Source: Plectonema radiosum NIES-515
GTDB lineage: Bacteria > Cyanobacteriota > Cyanobacteriia > Cyanobacteriales > Nostocaceae
DNA length: 64,000 nt
NCBI RefSeq assembly: GCF_025753815.1
Contig: NZ_JAOWRF010000405.1
Coordinates: 1-64,000 of the forward strand
Direction: 5' to 3'
Under the pieces are notes generated by a model. It saw nothing but the letters and a program-made list of their open reading frames with translations. It did not search any database and was not told the DNA's origin. Positions 26,995 to 36,635 of the stretch are shown here, one piece after another. The position numbers were made by a program, and so were the translations under genes. Each line of letters begins with the position of its first letter. Within the stretch, counting starts at the first letter, position 1.

Positions 26995-27102
26995 CTATTT
27001 TTGTTGTTGTATTGGAACTTGTTTTTTTTGTAGCAGTGCCTCGCGTTTCTCAAACTCAATTACAGTACGAGCAACTAATTCTGCTAGGGTTTCACGTTTC
27101 AT
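26995..27102 (-). CDS. Small ORF convergent with the recombinase, with an in-frame TAG
   Basis: A 35-aa frame (MKRETLAELVARTVIEFEKR...) of helical, charged composition. After the TAG at 26995-26997 the same frame continues with a basic tail, DKPKPRKSKAA, to a second stop at 26959. This suggests either a longer protein (47 aa) interrupted by a nonsense mutation or coincidence. Tail-to-tail with the recombinase. No family recognised. Confidence 0.35.
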   Translation of the reverse strand: MKRETLAELVARTVIEFEKREALLQKKQVPIQQQK

Positions 27103-27904
27103 AGTTGATGTTTATCGCTTCTTTCACGATAACTACGAAGTCAAAAACTTCTGTTAGCTATGAGCTTTTTTGATTGCTACATATTTGCAGATTGCGCTCT
27201 AATCAAATACAGGTAGATACTACCAAGTGCTACGTCTCTACGACATTTTTTAATTTCATAGATGTCTAATGAGCTATTTGTTCCAGGGTGCGATACATAC
27301 ATTAAATAATTTTAGATACATAATCAATTTTTATTTTCTGAATATTATGTAAAAAACTATAACCATAACTTATGTTTGATGAATAAGTATAAACTAGCAG
27401 CCCAAGGGGGGTTGACAAAATACTAAATTCTCTGATGAGGTATAAAAGTTATCTTTCTCTGAGATTTGGAATGTTCTAGTATCGCAAGGCAGAAGTCATG
27501 CATTCAAAAGTAAAAAGTAAAAAAGCTTATAGGGCAGACTTTTTGTCGATTTTGAATGAGTGGTTTATTTACGCGCCCGCTTTAATAGTATATTTAGTGT
27601 GAAAACCAAACTTAATTATTGTTTGGAAGCATTACCGGGCAATATTTTCAGAAAACTATGAGCAAAAATTGCTTACATGGCTTTTTGTACCTATTGGTGA
27701 TTAAAATTTTTCCATTTTCAACTAATGCTCAAGTTTTATTAGTGTTTTTTCTGACGATTGTCTTAGCAACGCTGTTTAAATATTTGAAAAATTTTCAAAT
27801 ATTTAAACAGCTTATATAACCCCACCTTGAATTTTGGAACACTAATAGCTTGACAGGGCTAATCTCCTTGATTTATGCTCCATTCAGTTCTGAGGTATCT
27901 TTAA
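27103..27904. other. 800-bp region with a partial MITE and a decayed membrane-protein fragment
   Basis: 27227-27273 carries half a hairpin repeat (GTGCTACGTCTCTAC) and an ATAGATGTCTAA end, a truncated MITE copy. 27661-27819 can be read as a short hydrophobic peptide (FPFSTNAQVLLVFFLTIVLATLFKYL) resembling the last membrane helices of an acyltransferase-3 type protein, without its N-terminal part. I see no complete gene here. Confidence 0.4.
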
Positions 27905-28933
27905 ATGAAGAAAATCACTGCTACAGTCTACGACACAGTTGACCCATACCAGAGGGTTACAGATGTGGTTCATGAAGCTTGGAAAGCTAGAGATAAAGAA
28001 GTCTGGACTAACAACATTCAGGATTTGATTACACCTGATACAGTCATTCTTGATGCTGGATGTGGACTAGGAAGATTACTTCCTCGTTTTTGGTCAGCTA
28101 AAAAGATTGTTATGGTTGAACCAGATCGCAAGAGATTCTTACACGCTTCAGTGGTAGCCAAGTGTCTAATCAACGAAGACCAAGAGCTACTAGAAAAATT
28201 ACAGGATGATGGCTTTGTACAAACCGATGAATACGATCGCTTGCTCCAAGAAATCAATTCATCACCACTAAAAAGTGAGAAAGTCCATCTCCTCAATGAT
28301 GTAATGCAAAGCAAAGCAATATCGCAATATGAGACTTTTGATTTGATCGTTTGTTCGCACATTTGGGAACATATTTCTTTGGACATTATCCAAGAGAGTC
28401 TTGCTGCTTTTTATAACTTTCTGAAACCGAACGGCTCTTTAGTGATATTTGCTTGTAAGTCTGCCATTCTCTATCACTTAGGTGCCACAAAAGAGTTTGC
28501 TCAAGGATATACTCTGATTACACGAGAAGAATTTTTCGATATTTGTAAAAATGGGCATTCCAAAGGGTTAGGAATTCGATACATGCCCTTTGATATGTTG
28601 CAAAGTCTCCTTGCCAATCCGTTTAATCCGACATTGCAAGAGACTTTTGGAGATGAGTTTAAATCTCAATCAGAATTTTATCAACTTCCGGCTACACCCC
28701 TATTTACCATCAAGCAATGGGAGGCATATCATTCTGAATTTTATACTCATGAAAACATGCAGGTCGGTACATATATCGAAGTCCCGCAAATTCAAGCCCG
28801 TTTATATCTACCAATCAAACCAATCCAGAGTGTTGCTGAGATATTAGACCTTGAACAGCAAGTCAATCAAAATGAGACGTTAAAGAAGATGTATTTGAAT
28901 GATATAGTCGTGGTTGCCAAAAAAAATTGTTAA
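27905..28933 (+). CDS. Class I SAM-dependent methyltransferase (copy 1)
   Basis: A 342-aa protein with SAM motif I VILDAGCGLGRLLPR (~residues 48-62), an acidic motif II MVEPD, and motif IV-like FDLIVCSHIWEHISLD. It is a strong paralogue of the gene at 35601-36635 (most residues identical, same length). Even the bases upstream of the ATG are shared (TGAGGTATCTTTAAATGA). Its substrate is unknown; the setting suggests methylation of a sugar or small-molecule intermediate. It heads the carbamoyltransferase gene group. Confidence 0.87.
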   Translation: MKKITATVYDTVDPYQRVTDVVHEAWKARDKEVWTNNIQDLITPDTVILDAGCGLGRLLPRFWSAKKIVMVEPDRKRFLHASVVAKCLINEDQELLEKLQDDGFVQTDEYDRLLQEINSSPLKSEKVHLLNDVMQSKAISQYETFDLIVCSHIWEHISLDIIQESLAAFYNFLKPNGSLVIFACKSAILYHLGATKEFAQGYTLITREEFFDICKNGHSKGLGIRYMPFDMLQSLLANPFNPTLQETFGDEFKSQSEFYQLPATPLFTIKQWEAYHSEFYTHENMQVGTYIEVPQIQARLYLPIKPIQSVAEILDLEQQVNQNETLKKMYLNDIVVVAKKNC

Positions 28934-29088
28934 GTAAGTCGGCACAATAAAACGAAACTGTGTGAAGAAAAGTAAACAAGGCTCAAATCCTTTTTGCCCC
29001 AGCACGCGCTGCCTTAACAAGGGCGATAATTATTTACGCCGAACTACTGATCATTTGAGCAGGTGTCAATTACCCATGATTTGTGAAA

Positions 29089-30954
29089 ATGCAGATTCTC
29101 GGAATTTCAGCCTACTATCACGATAGCGCCGCCGCTTTAGTTGTTGATGGTGAAATTGTTGCCGCAGCCCAGGAAGAACGTTTTTCTAGGAAAAAACACG
29201 ATGCGAAATTTCCCATTGGGGCGATCGCTTACTGTTTAAAAGAGGCAGCCACCACCTTACAAGATATCGATCAAATTGTTTTTTACGACAAACCATTAGT
29301 CAAATTTGAGCGTCTGCTGGAAACTTATTTAGCCTATGCGCCAAAGGGATTAAGCTCGTTTATCACAGCCATGCCCATCTGGCTCAAAGAAAAGCTTTAC
29401 CTCAAGACACTCTTAAGAAAAGAACTGGCAAAACTCGCAGAGTGCAAAACTTCCCAATTGCCCCCTGTATTATTTACCGAACATCACCAAGCCCATGCGG
29501 CTTCTGCCTTTTTTCCCAGCCCTTTCGAGCGGGCTGCCGTTTTGTGCTTAGATGGGGTAGGAGAGTGGGCAACCACTTCCGTCTGGCTAGGATTGGGACA
29601 TCAACTCACACCCCAATGGGAGATTGATTTTCCCCACTCCCTCGGTCTGCTGTATTCTGCCTTCACCTACTACATCGGGTTCAAAGTTAACTCCGGTGAG
29701 TACAAACTCATGGGTTTAGCTCCTTACGGCGAACCCAAATATGTAGACCAAATTCTCAACCATCTATTGGATCTCAAAGAAGATGGCACTTTTCGGTTGA
29801 ACATGGACTACTTTAACTACAGTGTGGGGTTAACCATGACCAACCAAAAATTCCATGCTTTGTTTGGAGGTCCACCACGCCAAGGAGAAGGAAATCTTAC
29901 TCAAAAAGACATGGATCTGGCAAGTTCCATCCAAAAGGTCACGGAAGAAGTAGTACTGCGTTTGGCAAAAACTGTCAAAAAAGAGCTGAATGTAGACTAT
30001 TTATGTTTAGCTGGTGGTGTCGCCCTCAACTGCGTAGCCAATGGAAGGATTGTCAGAGAAAGCGAGTTCAAAGATATTTGGATTCAACCGGCAGCCGGAG
30101 ACGCTGGTGGTGCGGTAGGAGCAGCCTTAGCTATTTGGCATCAGTACCACGAAAAACCACGCACCCCAGGAACAGGCGATGCTCCTAAAGGAGCCGCCAA
30201 GGGCGATCGCATGAAGGGTAGTTATCTCGGTCCAAGCTTTACCACCGCAGAGATTATTGAGTCTCTCAACACCCTTGATGCCCGTTACCAGCAACTCGAC
30301 GATCGCGAACTCATGCCTCGTCTAGCAGAAATTTTAGAACATGGTAACGTCGTCGGTTGGTTCTCTGGACGGATGGAGTTTGGACCGCGTGCTTTGGGAG
30401 GACGTTCTATTATTGGCGATCCCCGCAGTCCCAAAATGCAATCGGTCATGAACCTGAAAATTAAATATCGCGAGTCCTTCCGTCCATTTGCCCCTTCGGT
30501 GTTAGCCGAAAGAGTCTCGGACTACTTTGACATTGACCGTCCTAGCCCCTATATGCTGTTGGTAGCGCCAGTCAAAGAAAAACTCCATATTAAAATGACC
30601 CAGGAGCAGGAGCAACTATTTGGGATTGACAAATTGAACATTCCTCGTTCCCAAATTCCAGCGGTAACACACGTCGATTACTCTGCTCGCATTCAAACTG
30701 TTCACAAAGAAACTAATTCTCGCTACTACGAATTAATTCGTCATTTTGAGGCTCAAACTGGCTGTGCGGTACTCGTGAATACTTCCTTTAATGTGCGTGG
30801 TGAACCCATTGTTTGTACTCCAGAAGATGCCTATCGATGTTTTATGAGAACGGAGATGGACTATTTGGTGATTGAGAATTTATTGTTAGCCAAATCAGAA
30901 CAACCAAAAGGCAATTTTGATGAGTCGTGGAAAACAGAATTTGAATTAGATTAG
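29089..30954 (+). CDS. NodU/CmcH-family carbamoyltransferase
   Basis: 621 aa from the ATG at 29089 (an upstream GTG at 29083 is also in frame). The N-terminal Kae1-like domain begins MQILGISAYYHDSAAALV. It carries the metal-binding HHQAH motif (~132-136), DGVGEWATTSVW, GGVALNCVANGRI and the C-terminal domain with FRPFAPSVLAERVSDYF and VNTSFNVRGEPIVCTPEDAY. The family transfers carbamoyl from carbamoyl-phosphate, via carbamoyl-adenylate, to hydroxyl groups of sugars or natural products. It is followed at 18 bp by SxtJ and DUF5989 genes, a widespread gene pairing. The acceptor here is unknown. Confidence 0.93.
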   Translation: MQILGISAYYHDSAAALVVDGEIVAAAQEERFSRKKHDAKFPIGAIAYCLKEAATTLQDIDQIVFYDKPLVKFERLLETYLAYAPKGLSSFITAMPIWLKEKLYLKTLLRKELAKLAECKTSQLPPVLFTEHHQAHAASAFFPSPFERAAVLCLDGVGEWATTSVWLGLGHQLTPQWEIDFPHSLGLLYSAFTYYIGFKVNSGEYKLMGLAPYGEPKYVDQILNHLLDLKEDGTFRLNMDYFNYSVGLTMTNQKFHALFGGPPRQGEGNLTQKDMDLASSIQKVTEEVVLRLAKTVKKELNVDYLCLAGGVALNCVANGRIVRESEFKDIWIQPAAGDAGGAVGAALAIWHQYHEKPRTPGTGDAPKGAAKGDRMKGSYLGPSFTTAEIIESLNTLDARYQQLDDRELMPRLAEILEHGNVVGWFSGRMEFGPRALGGRSIIGDPRSPKMQSVMNLKIKYRESFRPFAPSVLAERVSDYFDIDRPSPYMLLVAPVKEKLHIKMTQEQEQLFGIDKLNIPRSQIPAVTHVDYSARIQTVHKETNSRYYELIRHFEAQTGCAVLVNTSFNVRGEPIVCTPEDAYRCFMRTEMDYLVIENLLLAKSEQPKGNFDESWKTEFELD

Positions 30955-30972
30955 CTGGCGAAAAATTCACCT

Positions 30973-31377
30973 ATGCACGAGATAATAGAACTTGATAAAA
31001 AAGGTTTGCGTGAATTTGGACTCATTGGTGGTGCCATTGTAGCGGTTGTATTCGGTTTTGTATTACCAATATTACGCCATCATTCGCTGTCAATTGTGCC
31101 GTGGATCATCGCTCTCGTACTCTGGGTTTGGGCAATAGTTGCACCAGCGACTTTAAATGTTGTTTACCAAATCTGGATGAGGATTGGACTGGTTTTAGGC
31201 TGGATACAAACACGAATTATTTTAGGGGTTTTATTTTATGCAATGCTTACCCCAATGGGACTGATCCGTCGGTTGTGGAATCGAGACCCAATGATGCAGC
31301 GGTTTGAGGCAAACTTGCCTAGTTATCGTCAATTGAGTCAGCTAAGAACTAAAGAAAGTATGGAGAAAACATTCTAA
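30973..31377 (+). CDS. SxtJ-family membrane protein
   Basis: A 134-aa protein with three predicted membrane segments (LIGGAIVAVVFGFVLPIL; SIVPWIIALVLWVWAIVAP; a third around IILGVLFYAMLTPMGLI) and a C-terminal RRLWNRDPMMQRF tail. It matches the SxtJ family, named from the saxitoxin cluster and often found beside NodU-type carbamoyltransferases. Stop and next start overlap (TAATG), so DUF5989 is translationally coupled. Likely a membrane partner of carbamoylation or export; no activity is assigned. Confidence 0.85.
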   Translation: MHEIIELDKKGLREFGLIGGAIVAVVFGFVLPILRHHSLSIVPWIIALVLWVWAIVAPATLNVVYQIWMRIGLVLGWIQTRIILGVLFYAMLTPMGLIRRLWNRDPMMQRFEANLPSYRQLSQLRTKESMEKTF

Positions 31378-31541
31378 TGCTAAAAGACACTGTGGATTTT
31401 CTTAAAGACCTGGGTGGATTTGTCAAAGAGCGGCAAAACTACTTGTTGATTCCCCTGATTATCACTCTGGTATCCTTGGGTGCGTTGATTGTCTTCGCTC
31501 AATCTTCAGCGATCGCACCATTTATTTACACGCTATTTTGA
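31377..31541 (+). CDS. DUF5989-family small membrane protein
   Basis: A 54-aa protein: MLKDTVDFLKDLGGFVKERQ followed by one transmembrane helix (LLIPLIITLVSLGALIVFAQ) and a short tail ending YTLF. It matches the DUF5989 family, which accompanies SxtJ and NodU genes. It starts in a TAATG overlap with SxtJ, and the AGGAG ribosome site for the next gene follows its stop directly. Function unknown; the strict linkage points to a small membrane subunit. Confidence 0.82.
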   Translation: MLKDTVDFLKDLGGFVKERQNYLLIPLIITLVSLGALIVFAQSSAIAPFIYTLF

Positions 31542-31549
31542 GGAGCCAG

Positions 31550-32794
31550 ATGACTAAATTGAATCGCTGGGCAACCGTAGCGTTAACAGCAGTATTAATT
31601 CTCACCGGGTTGCTTGTTGGTTTGGGAATCATAGAAATTGGCTTACGCATTGCGGGGATTGAATACCCGGCATTTTATGTTGTTGATGAACATAGAGGTT
31701 GGGTAGGGCAACCGAATGTTTCTGGGTGGTATCGCACTGAAGGTGAATCCTATGCCCAGTTTAACTCTGATGGCTTTCGCGATGGAAAACACACCAAAGT
31801 TAAACCAGAAAATACCCTCAGAATAGCGCTGCTGGGAGACTCGATGGTAGAGGCTTTACAAGTGCCATTCTCACAAGGTTTTGGGGCAATAACGGAACGC
31901 GAATTAAGTACTTGCCCAACTTTGGCTGGGCAGAAGGTAGAAGTGATTAACTTTGGGATTAGTGGTTATGGAACAGCCCAAGAACTAATTACCCTACGGG
32001 AGAAAGTCTGGAACTATTCACCTGATATAGTATTGCTGGCTTTTTTAACTTTAAACGATGTTATTGACAACTCCCATAGTCTGAGCCAGAAACTGGAGTT
32101 TGATCAATTATTTTCACTCAGACCGTATTTTATCATGAAGAACGGTAATCTAGTCTTTGATACCACAGAGAACGATCGCTCAAAGAATTCATGGTGGAAC
32201 AAAAATTATGCCAAAATAAAAAGTCACTTGCGGATTTTACAGCTTTTTAACCAGCTACGAACTGATTTTAGGGGTCTTCCTACGGTCAAAAAATCGACAG
32301 TCAGGGACTTGCAGTCAATTGGTGTCGAAGAACGGGTTAAACTTTTATCTTGGGGTCACGATGTCTACAAACAACCTACTGACCCTGACTGGCAGCAAGC
32401 GTGGCAAGTCACAGAGGGATTAATTAGCTTAATGCACCATGAGGTAATTGCCAAGGGAGCAGATTTTACAGTTGTTACCTTGAGCGGGTTTGCTCCAGTT
32501 TATCCCGATCCTTCAGTGCGCCAACAATATATGCAAGCATTTGGTGTGACTGATTTGTTTTATCCAGAGAAGCGGATTACAGATTTGGGTGAGAAATCCG
32601 GGTTCAGTGTGCTTAATCTGGGAGAACCTTTTCAGGCTTATGCCGATCAGAATAAAGTTTGCGTAAGCGGATTTGCCAAGACTGGTCTCTGTGGAGGGCA
32701 TTGGAATGCCGTGGGACATGAACTGGCAGGAAAAATGATTGCTTCTAAGCTGTGTGAAAAACTTACTTCTATAGCTAGCAATCAGGTGCAATAA
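31550..32794 (+). CDS. SGNH/GDSL-type hydrolase, membrane-anchored
   Basis: 414 aa from the ATG at 31550, which has AGGAG five bases upstream; the longer frame from a TTG is unlikely. An N-terminal signal anchor (VALTAVLILTGLLVGLGII) is followed by the SGNH block I (ALLGDSMVEALQVPF), the block III region (SPDIVLLAFLTLNDV) and a C-terminal GGHWNAVGHELAG with the probable catalytic His. Such proteins in carbohydrate loci are esterases or O-acyl transfer partners. The ATG of the next gene follows this stop directly (TAAATG). Confidence 0.85.
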   Translation: MTKLNRWATVALTAVLILTGLLVGLGIIEIGLRIAGIEYPAFYVVDEHRGWVGQPNVSGWYRTEGESYAQFNSDGFRDGKHTKVKPENTLRIALLGDSMVEALQVPFSQGFGAITERELSTCPTLAGQKVEVINFGISGYGTAQELITLREKVWNYSPDIVLLAFLTLNDVIDNSHSLSQKLEFDQLFSLRPYFIMKNGNLVFDTTENDRSKNSWWNKNYAKIKSHLRILQLFNQLRTDFRGLPTVKKSTVRDLQSIGVEERVKLLSWGHDVYKQPTDPDWQQAWQVTEGLISLMHHEVIAKGADFTVVTLSGFAPVYPDPSVRQQYMQAFGVTDLFYPEKRITDLGEKSGFSVLNLGEPFQAYADQNKVCVSGFAKTGLCGGHWNAVGHELAGKMIASKLCEKLTSIASNQVQ

Positions 32795-34435
32795 ATGGAT
32801 AAGCCGCAATTACTAGCTTCATCAAATCCCCCAACTTGGTTAAAAATCTTAGTAATAATCATCATCGGGTTAGGCATTTTCTTTCGCTTTGCCCATCTAG
32901 GGCAAAAAATATACTGCTGTGATGAATCTTGGACATCCGTAGCAATTTCTGGGCACACGGTAGCCGAGCTAAGACAGGAAGTTTCTCATCATCAAGGCAC
33001 AATTCCTATTACCACCTTCGACAAATATCAACACATTAATCCAGAGCATGGTGTGGCTGATACAGTCAATTACTTAATCACCTCAGACCCACAGCATCCC
33101 CCATTGTATTATGTAATGGTCAGATTGTGGGCGCAAGTATTTGGAGATTCGCCTACCGGGGTGAGGAGTTTATCAGCACTCATCAGTCTGTTGATATTTC
33201 CCAGCGTGTATTGGCTGTGTTTAGAGTTGTTTGAGTCACCAGTTGTGGGGTGGGTTGCGATGGCATTAATTGCCGTTTCTCCCTTGCATCTCTTCTTTGC
33301 TCAAGAAGCACGTCAATACAGTTTGTGGATGGTAGAAATTTTAGGTTCGAGTGCTGCTTTATTACGAGCTATCAGACAAGAAAATAAAGTAAATTGGGCT
33401 GTGTATACCCTCACCTTAGCCTTAGGATTATACACCCATTTATTCACAGTTTTAGTAATGATAGCTCATGGGATTTATGTAGTTATTCAACAACAGTTTC
33501 GCTTTACCAAAACCTTCCTCAATTATTTACTTGGTACGATTGCTGCCTTCTTAATGCTTTCACCCTGGCTGATTGTGCTCATCACCCACATTCGCACAGC
33601 ACTAGAGCTAACTTCAGGGTGGGCAATAAAAAGAATAGATAATCCTTTCGAGCTAATCGCTATTTTTCTGATTCGAGTTACCCGAACATTTTTCGATCTT
33701 AATTTAACTTCAGATATATTTGCGTTTAATAGTTTGGCTGTGGAAGGTGATTTATTTTATAGTATTACTGCATTAATATTCAGTTTATTTTTGATTGTTT
33801 ACTTGATATTATTTTTCGTAAAATTTGTTCAAAATAAAACAAGTTTATTAATGTTTTTATTGGGAGGATTTCCTAGTCTATTGTTAGTGATATATGACCT
33901 GCTTTTTGGAGGAAGTCGCTCCCTTCAAGTTCGCTACCAGTTGCCTTTATATCTCAGCCTAGAAATTCTTGTAGCTTATGTTTTAGCTTTCTATATTTTC
34001 CAAGAACAGACTTGGCGGCAAAAAATCGGTCAATTTATGATAACGGGATTATTAATCGCCGGGTTGGTTTCTGATGTCACGTTTTTTCAAGCTGAGAATT
34101 GGTGGACGCAATCAGAAAGTCAATTTATCAAAGAAACATCTCAAGTTATCAGTAAATCAGAGAAAGCTTTACTGGTAATTAATGACTCTCCTGTTAATTT
34201 AGGAGGAATTCTAACCTTAAGTCGTCATTATTTACCAAAAGTTCGCCTACTGCCAATAGCAGATAGTGAACTGCTGCCGATTTCTAATGAATATAACCAG
34301 ATTTTCTTTATGCAAAATAATAGCAGTCTATTTCATCAACTGGAGCAGGATAAAAGCTATCACTTCAAAGTAATTAAAGTACTTAATCCGCCACCTGGAG
34401 GTTTGTGGCAATTCGACAAAGTTGAAAAATTGTGA
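32795..34435 (+). CDS. GT39-type (ArnT/PMT-like) membrane glycosyltransferase
   Basis: A 546-aa integral membrane protein with about ten hydrophobic helices. The first loop holds the family's acidic motif (CCDESWTSVAISG; Asp-Glu), followed by DPQHPPLYYVMVRLWAQVFGDSPTGVRSLSAL and FFAQEARQYSLW, signatures of the PMT/GT39 fold that uses polyprenyl-phosphate sugars. The start follows the SGNH gene stop directly (TAAATG). It probably transfers a sugar on the outer face of the membrane; donor and acceptor are unknown. The stop is followed by a large hairpin. Confidence 0.88.
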   Translation: MDKPQLLASSNPPTWLKILVIIIIGLGIFFRFAHLGQKIYCCDESWTSVAISGHTVAELRQEVSHHQGTIPITTFDKYQHINPEHGVADTVNYLITSDPQHPPLYYVMVRLWAQVFGDSPTGVRSLSALISLLIFPSVYWLCLELFESPVVGWVAMALIAVSPLHLFFAQEARQYSLWMVEILGSSAALLRAIRQENKVNWAVYTLTLALGLYTHLFTVLVMIAHGIYVVIQQQFRFTKTFLNYLLGTIAAFLMLSPWLIVLITHIRTALELTSGWAIKRIDNPFELIAIFLIRVTRTFFDLNLTSDIFAFNSLAVEGDLFYSITALIFSLFLIVYLILFFVKFVQNKTSLLMFLLGGFPSLLLVIYDLLFGGSRSLQVRYQLPLYLSLEILVAYVLAFYIFQEQTWRQKIGQFMITGLLIAGLVSDVTFFQAENWWTQSESQFIKETSQVISKSEKALLVINDSPVNLGGILTLSRHYLPKVRLLPIADSELLPISNEYNQIFFMQNNSSLFHQLEQDKSYHFKVIKVLNPPPGGLWQFDKVEKL

Positions 34436-34471
34436 ACACTATAACGGGTTGCACTTGGATACAATACAGAA

Positions 34472-34531
34472 CCTCACCCCGTCCGTTTCCGGACACCCCT
34501 CTCCTTTATAAGGAGAGGGGAAGGGGTGAGG
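34472..34531. terminator. Large hairpin after the GT39 gene
   Basis: CCTCACCCC pairs with GGGGTGAGG, enclosing CCCCTCTCC/GGAGAGGGG with a short TTTATAA loop, followed by TTTTATG. It could terminate the upstream operon. The same GC-rich palindrome family is dispersed in the window (for example 41353-41388), so it may be an inserted repeat now used as a terminator. Confidence 0.6.
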
Positions 34532-34624
34532 TTTTATGTACCTCGAATTTAAAATTATTCACATACATTGAATTTTCTCGCCGACTTATCTAGATAAAAT
34601 TCTAACAAAAGGGTAAAAGTAAGC

Positions 34625-34909
34625 ATGAATTCAAAATTGCAAGTTTTTCTGGATAGGATGAAAAATTACTATCACTGGTCGAACAAAATTGAGGTTGCAA
34701 AAGAATCTGTCTTCCACTGCGCGGGATATATATTAAGAACAAGAATCGCAATTCAAGGAGTCGATAACAATCTGAATATTGCGGAAAATGCAAGGATATT
34801 GAATTACGACATTGTGATCAAAGGCAGCGGTAATAGCCTAGAGATTGAAAGCGATTGCGTTGTTAATGGCAATCATGTATCCTTGACAATGTGGGATGAA
34901 GGATATTAA
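34625..34909 (+). pseudogene. Truncated left-handed beta-helix acyltransferase
   Basis: 94 codons matching the N-terminal half of the following acyltransferase in layout (RIAIQGVDNNLNIAENARI, VIKGSGNSLEIESDCVVNGN) but lacking the catalytic hexapeptide C-terminus. It stops eight bases before the start of that gene. Probably a partial duplication left by recombination, though a short structural paralogue is possible. Confidence 0.6.
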
Positions 34910-34916
34910 TACAACC

Positions 34917-35516
34917 ATGAATAAGAGTTTTAGTGAATTTATGAATTGGCGGCAAAGCAAGCGTCAGTGGTATGACAAAGTGGGGGTTAATCGACGGATC
35001 GATATTAAAGGAACTAACAACCGCATTATCATTGCAAGTGGGACAAAGCTTCGCAATCTCAAAATTGTCATTCATGGGAACGACAATCTACTTTCCATCG
35101 GGAAAAATTGCGATATCAATGGGTTTATGGAAATGTCGGGTAATGGTAATGAAATTATACTCGGCAGTCGAACAGAGATTTCCGAGAATGTGCGTCTGCT
35201 TGCACATGGAGGAAAACGAATCAAAATTGGTGAGAGGTGTATGATAGCTGATTCGACTGAGATCCGTACAACAGATAGCCATTCGATTTTGAATGCGGAA
35301 GGCGATCGCATTAACCCTGATGAGAGTATCGAAATAGGCGATCGCGTTTGGATCACCCGCGAGGTGATGGTGTTAAAAGGTGCGGACATCGGTTCTGATA
35401 CGGTGATTGGTCCGAGATCAATTATTACTAAAAAAGTTCCATCTAATGCACTTGCCATAGGCATTCCTGCCAAGGTAGTGCGGACAAACATCACCTGGTT
35501 GGTCGAATCGATATAG
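34917..35516 (+). CDS. Hexapeptide-repeat acyltransferase (left-handed beta-helix)
   Basis: 199 aa from ATG 34917. Turns of a left-handed beta-helix (IIIASGTKLRNLKIVIHGNDN, SIGKNCDINGF) lead to the acetyltransferase core with IEIGDRVWITREVMVLKGADIGSDTVIGPRSIITKKVPSNALAIGIPAKVVR, typical of LacA/WbbJ-like sugar O-acetyltransferases. The expected catalytic His region is present as RTTDSHSI. It probably acetylates a sugar hydroxyl in the glycan made by this locus. Confidence 0.85.
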   Translation: MNKSFSEFMNWRQSKRQWYDKVGVNRRIDIKGTNNRIIIASGTKLRNLKIVIHGNDNLLSIGKNCDINGFMEMSGNGNEIILGSRTEISENVRLLAHGGKRIKIGERCMIADSTEIRTTDSHSILNAEGDRINPDESIEIGDRVWITREVMVLKGADIGSDTVIGPRSIITKKVPSNALAIGIPAKVVRTNITWLVESI

Positions 35517-35600
35517 TGGTGTACCCGTCGGTTCTATACTAAGTATTGACTAAAGCTTCTCAATTTAGATTCTGTTTCAACACCATTGAGGTATCTTTAA

Positions 35601-36635
35601 ATGAATAAAATTACTGCTACTACCTACGAAACAAATTTTTCAAAAGGGGTTGCATCTCTGGCTGATGAAGCTTGGAAAGCTAGAGATGAAGAAGTCTGGG
35701 TTAATAACGTTCAGGATTTGATCACCGATGATGGAGTTATTCTTGATGCTGGATGTGGACTAGGAAGACTACTTCCTCGTCTCTGGTCAGCTAAAAAGAT
35801 TGTCTTGGTTGAACCAGATATCAAGAGATTTTTGCACGCTTCAGTGGTAGCCAAGTGTCTAATCAAGGAAGACGAAGAACTACTAAAAAAATTATTACAG
35901 TATAATGACTTTCTACAAACCGATGAATACGATCTTTTGCTCCAAGAAATCAATTCATCACCACTAAAAAGTGAGAAAGTCCATCTGCTCAATGATGTAA
36001 TGCAAAGCAAAGCAATATCGCAATATGGGACTTTTGATTTGATCGTTTGTTCACACATTTATGAACATATTTCTTTGGACGTTATCCAAGAAAGTATTGC
36101 TGCTTTTTATAACTTTCTGAAACCAAACGGCTCTTTAGTGATATTTGCTTGCAAGTCTCCCATTCTCTATCACTTCCGTGACGATAAAGAGTTTAATAAT
36201 CAACTTATTCTGATTACACGGGAAGAATTTTTCGATATTTGTAAAAATGGACATTCCGCAGGGTTGGGGATTCGATACATGCCATTTGATCTGTTCCCAA
36301 CCCTTCTTGCCAACCCGTTTAATCCCACATTGCAAGAGACATTTGGAGATGAGTTTAAATCTCAATCAAAATCTTATCAACTTCCAACTTCACCGCTATT
36401 TACCATCAAGCAATGGGAGGCATACCATTCTGAGTTTTATACTCATAAAACCATGCAAGTCGGCACATATATCGAAGTCCCGCAAATTCAAGCCCGTCTC
36501 TATCGACCAATCAAACCAATAGAGAGTGTTGCGGAGATATTAGAACTTGAACACCAAGTCAATCAAAATGAAATGTTAAAGAAGATGTATTTGAATGATA
36601 TGGTCGTGGTTGCTAAGAAAAAAAATGGTGATTAG
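35601..36635 (+). CDS. Class I SAM-dependent methyltransferase (copy 2)
   Basis: A 344-aa paralogue of the gene at 27905-28933: same motif I (VILDAGCGLGRLLPRLW), same HIYEHISLDVIQESIAAFYNF core and same C-terminal NEMLKKMYLNDMVVVAKK. The two copies bracket the carbamoyltransferase-GT39-acyltransferase genes. The TAG stop codon lies in the first bases of a MITE-like repeat (TAGACATA), so the C-terminus may have been trimmed by the insertion. Confidence 0.86.
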   Translation: MNKITATTYETNFSKGVASLADEAWKARDEEVWVNNVQDLITDDGVILDAGCGLGRLLPRLWSAKKIVLVEPDIKRFLHASVVAKCLIKEDEELLKKLLQYNDFLQTDEYDLLLQEINSSPLKSEKVHLLNDVMQSKAISQYGTFDLIVCSHIYEHISLDVIQESIAAFYNFLKPNGSLVIFACKSPILYHFRDDKEFNNQLILITREEFFDICKNGHSAGLGIRYMPFDLFPTLLANPFNPTLQETFGDEFKSQSKSYQLPTSPLFTIKQWEAYHSEFYTHKTMQVGTYIEVPQIQARLYRPIKPIESVAEILELEHQVNQNEMLKKMYLNDMVVVAKKKNGD

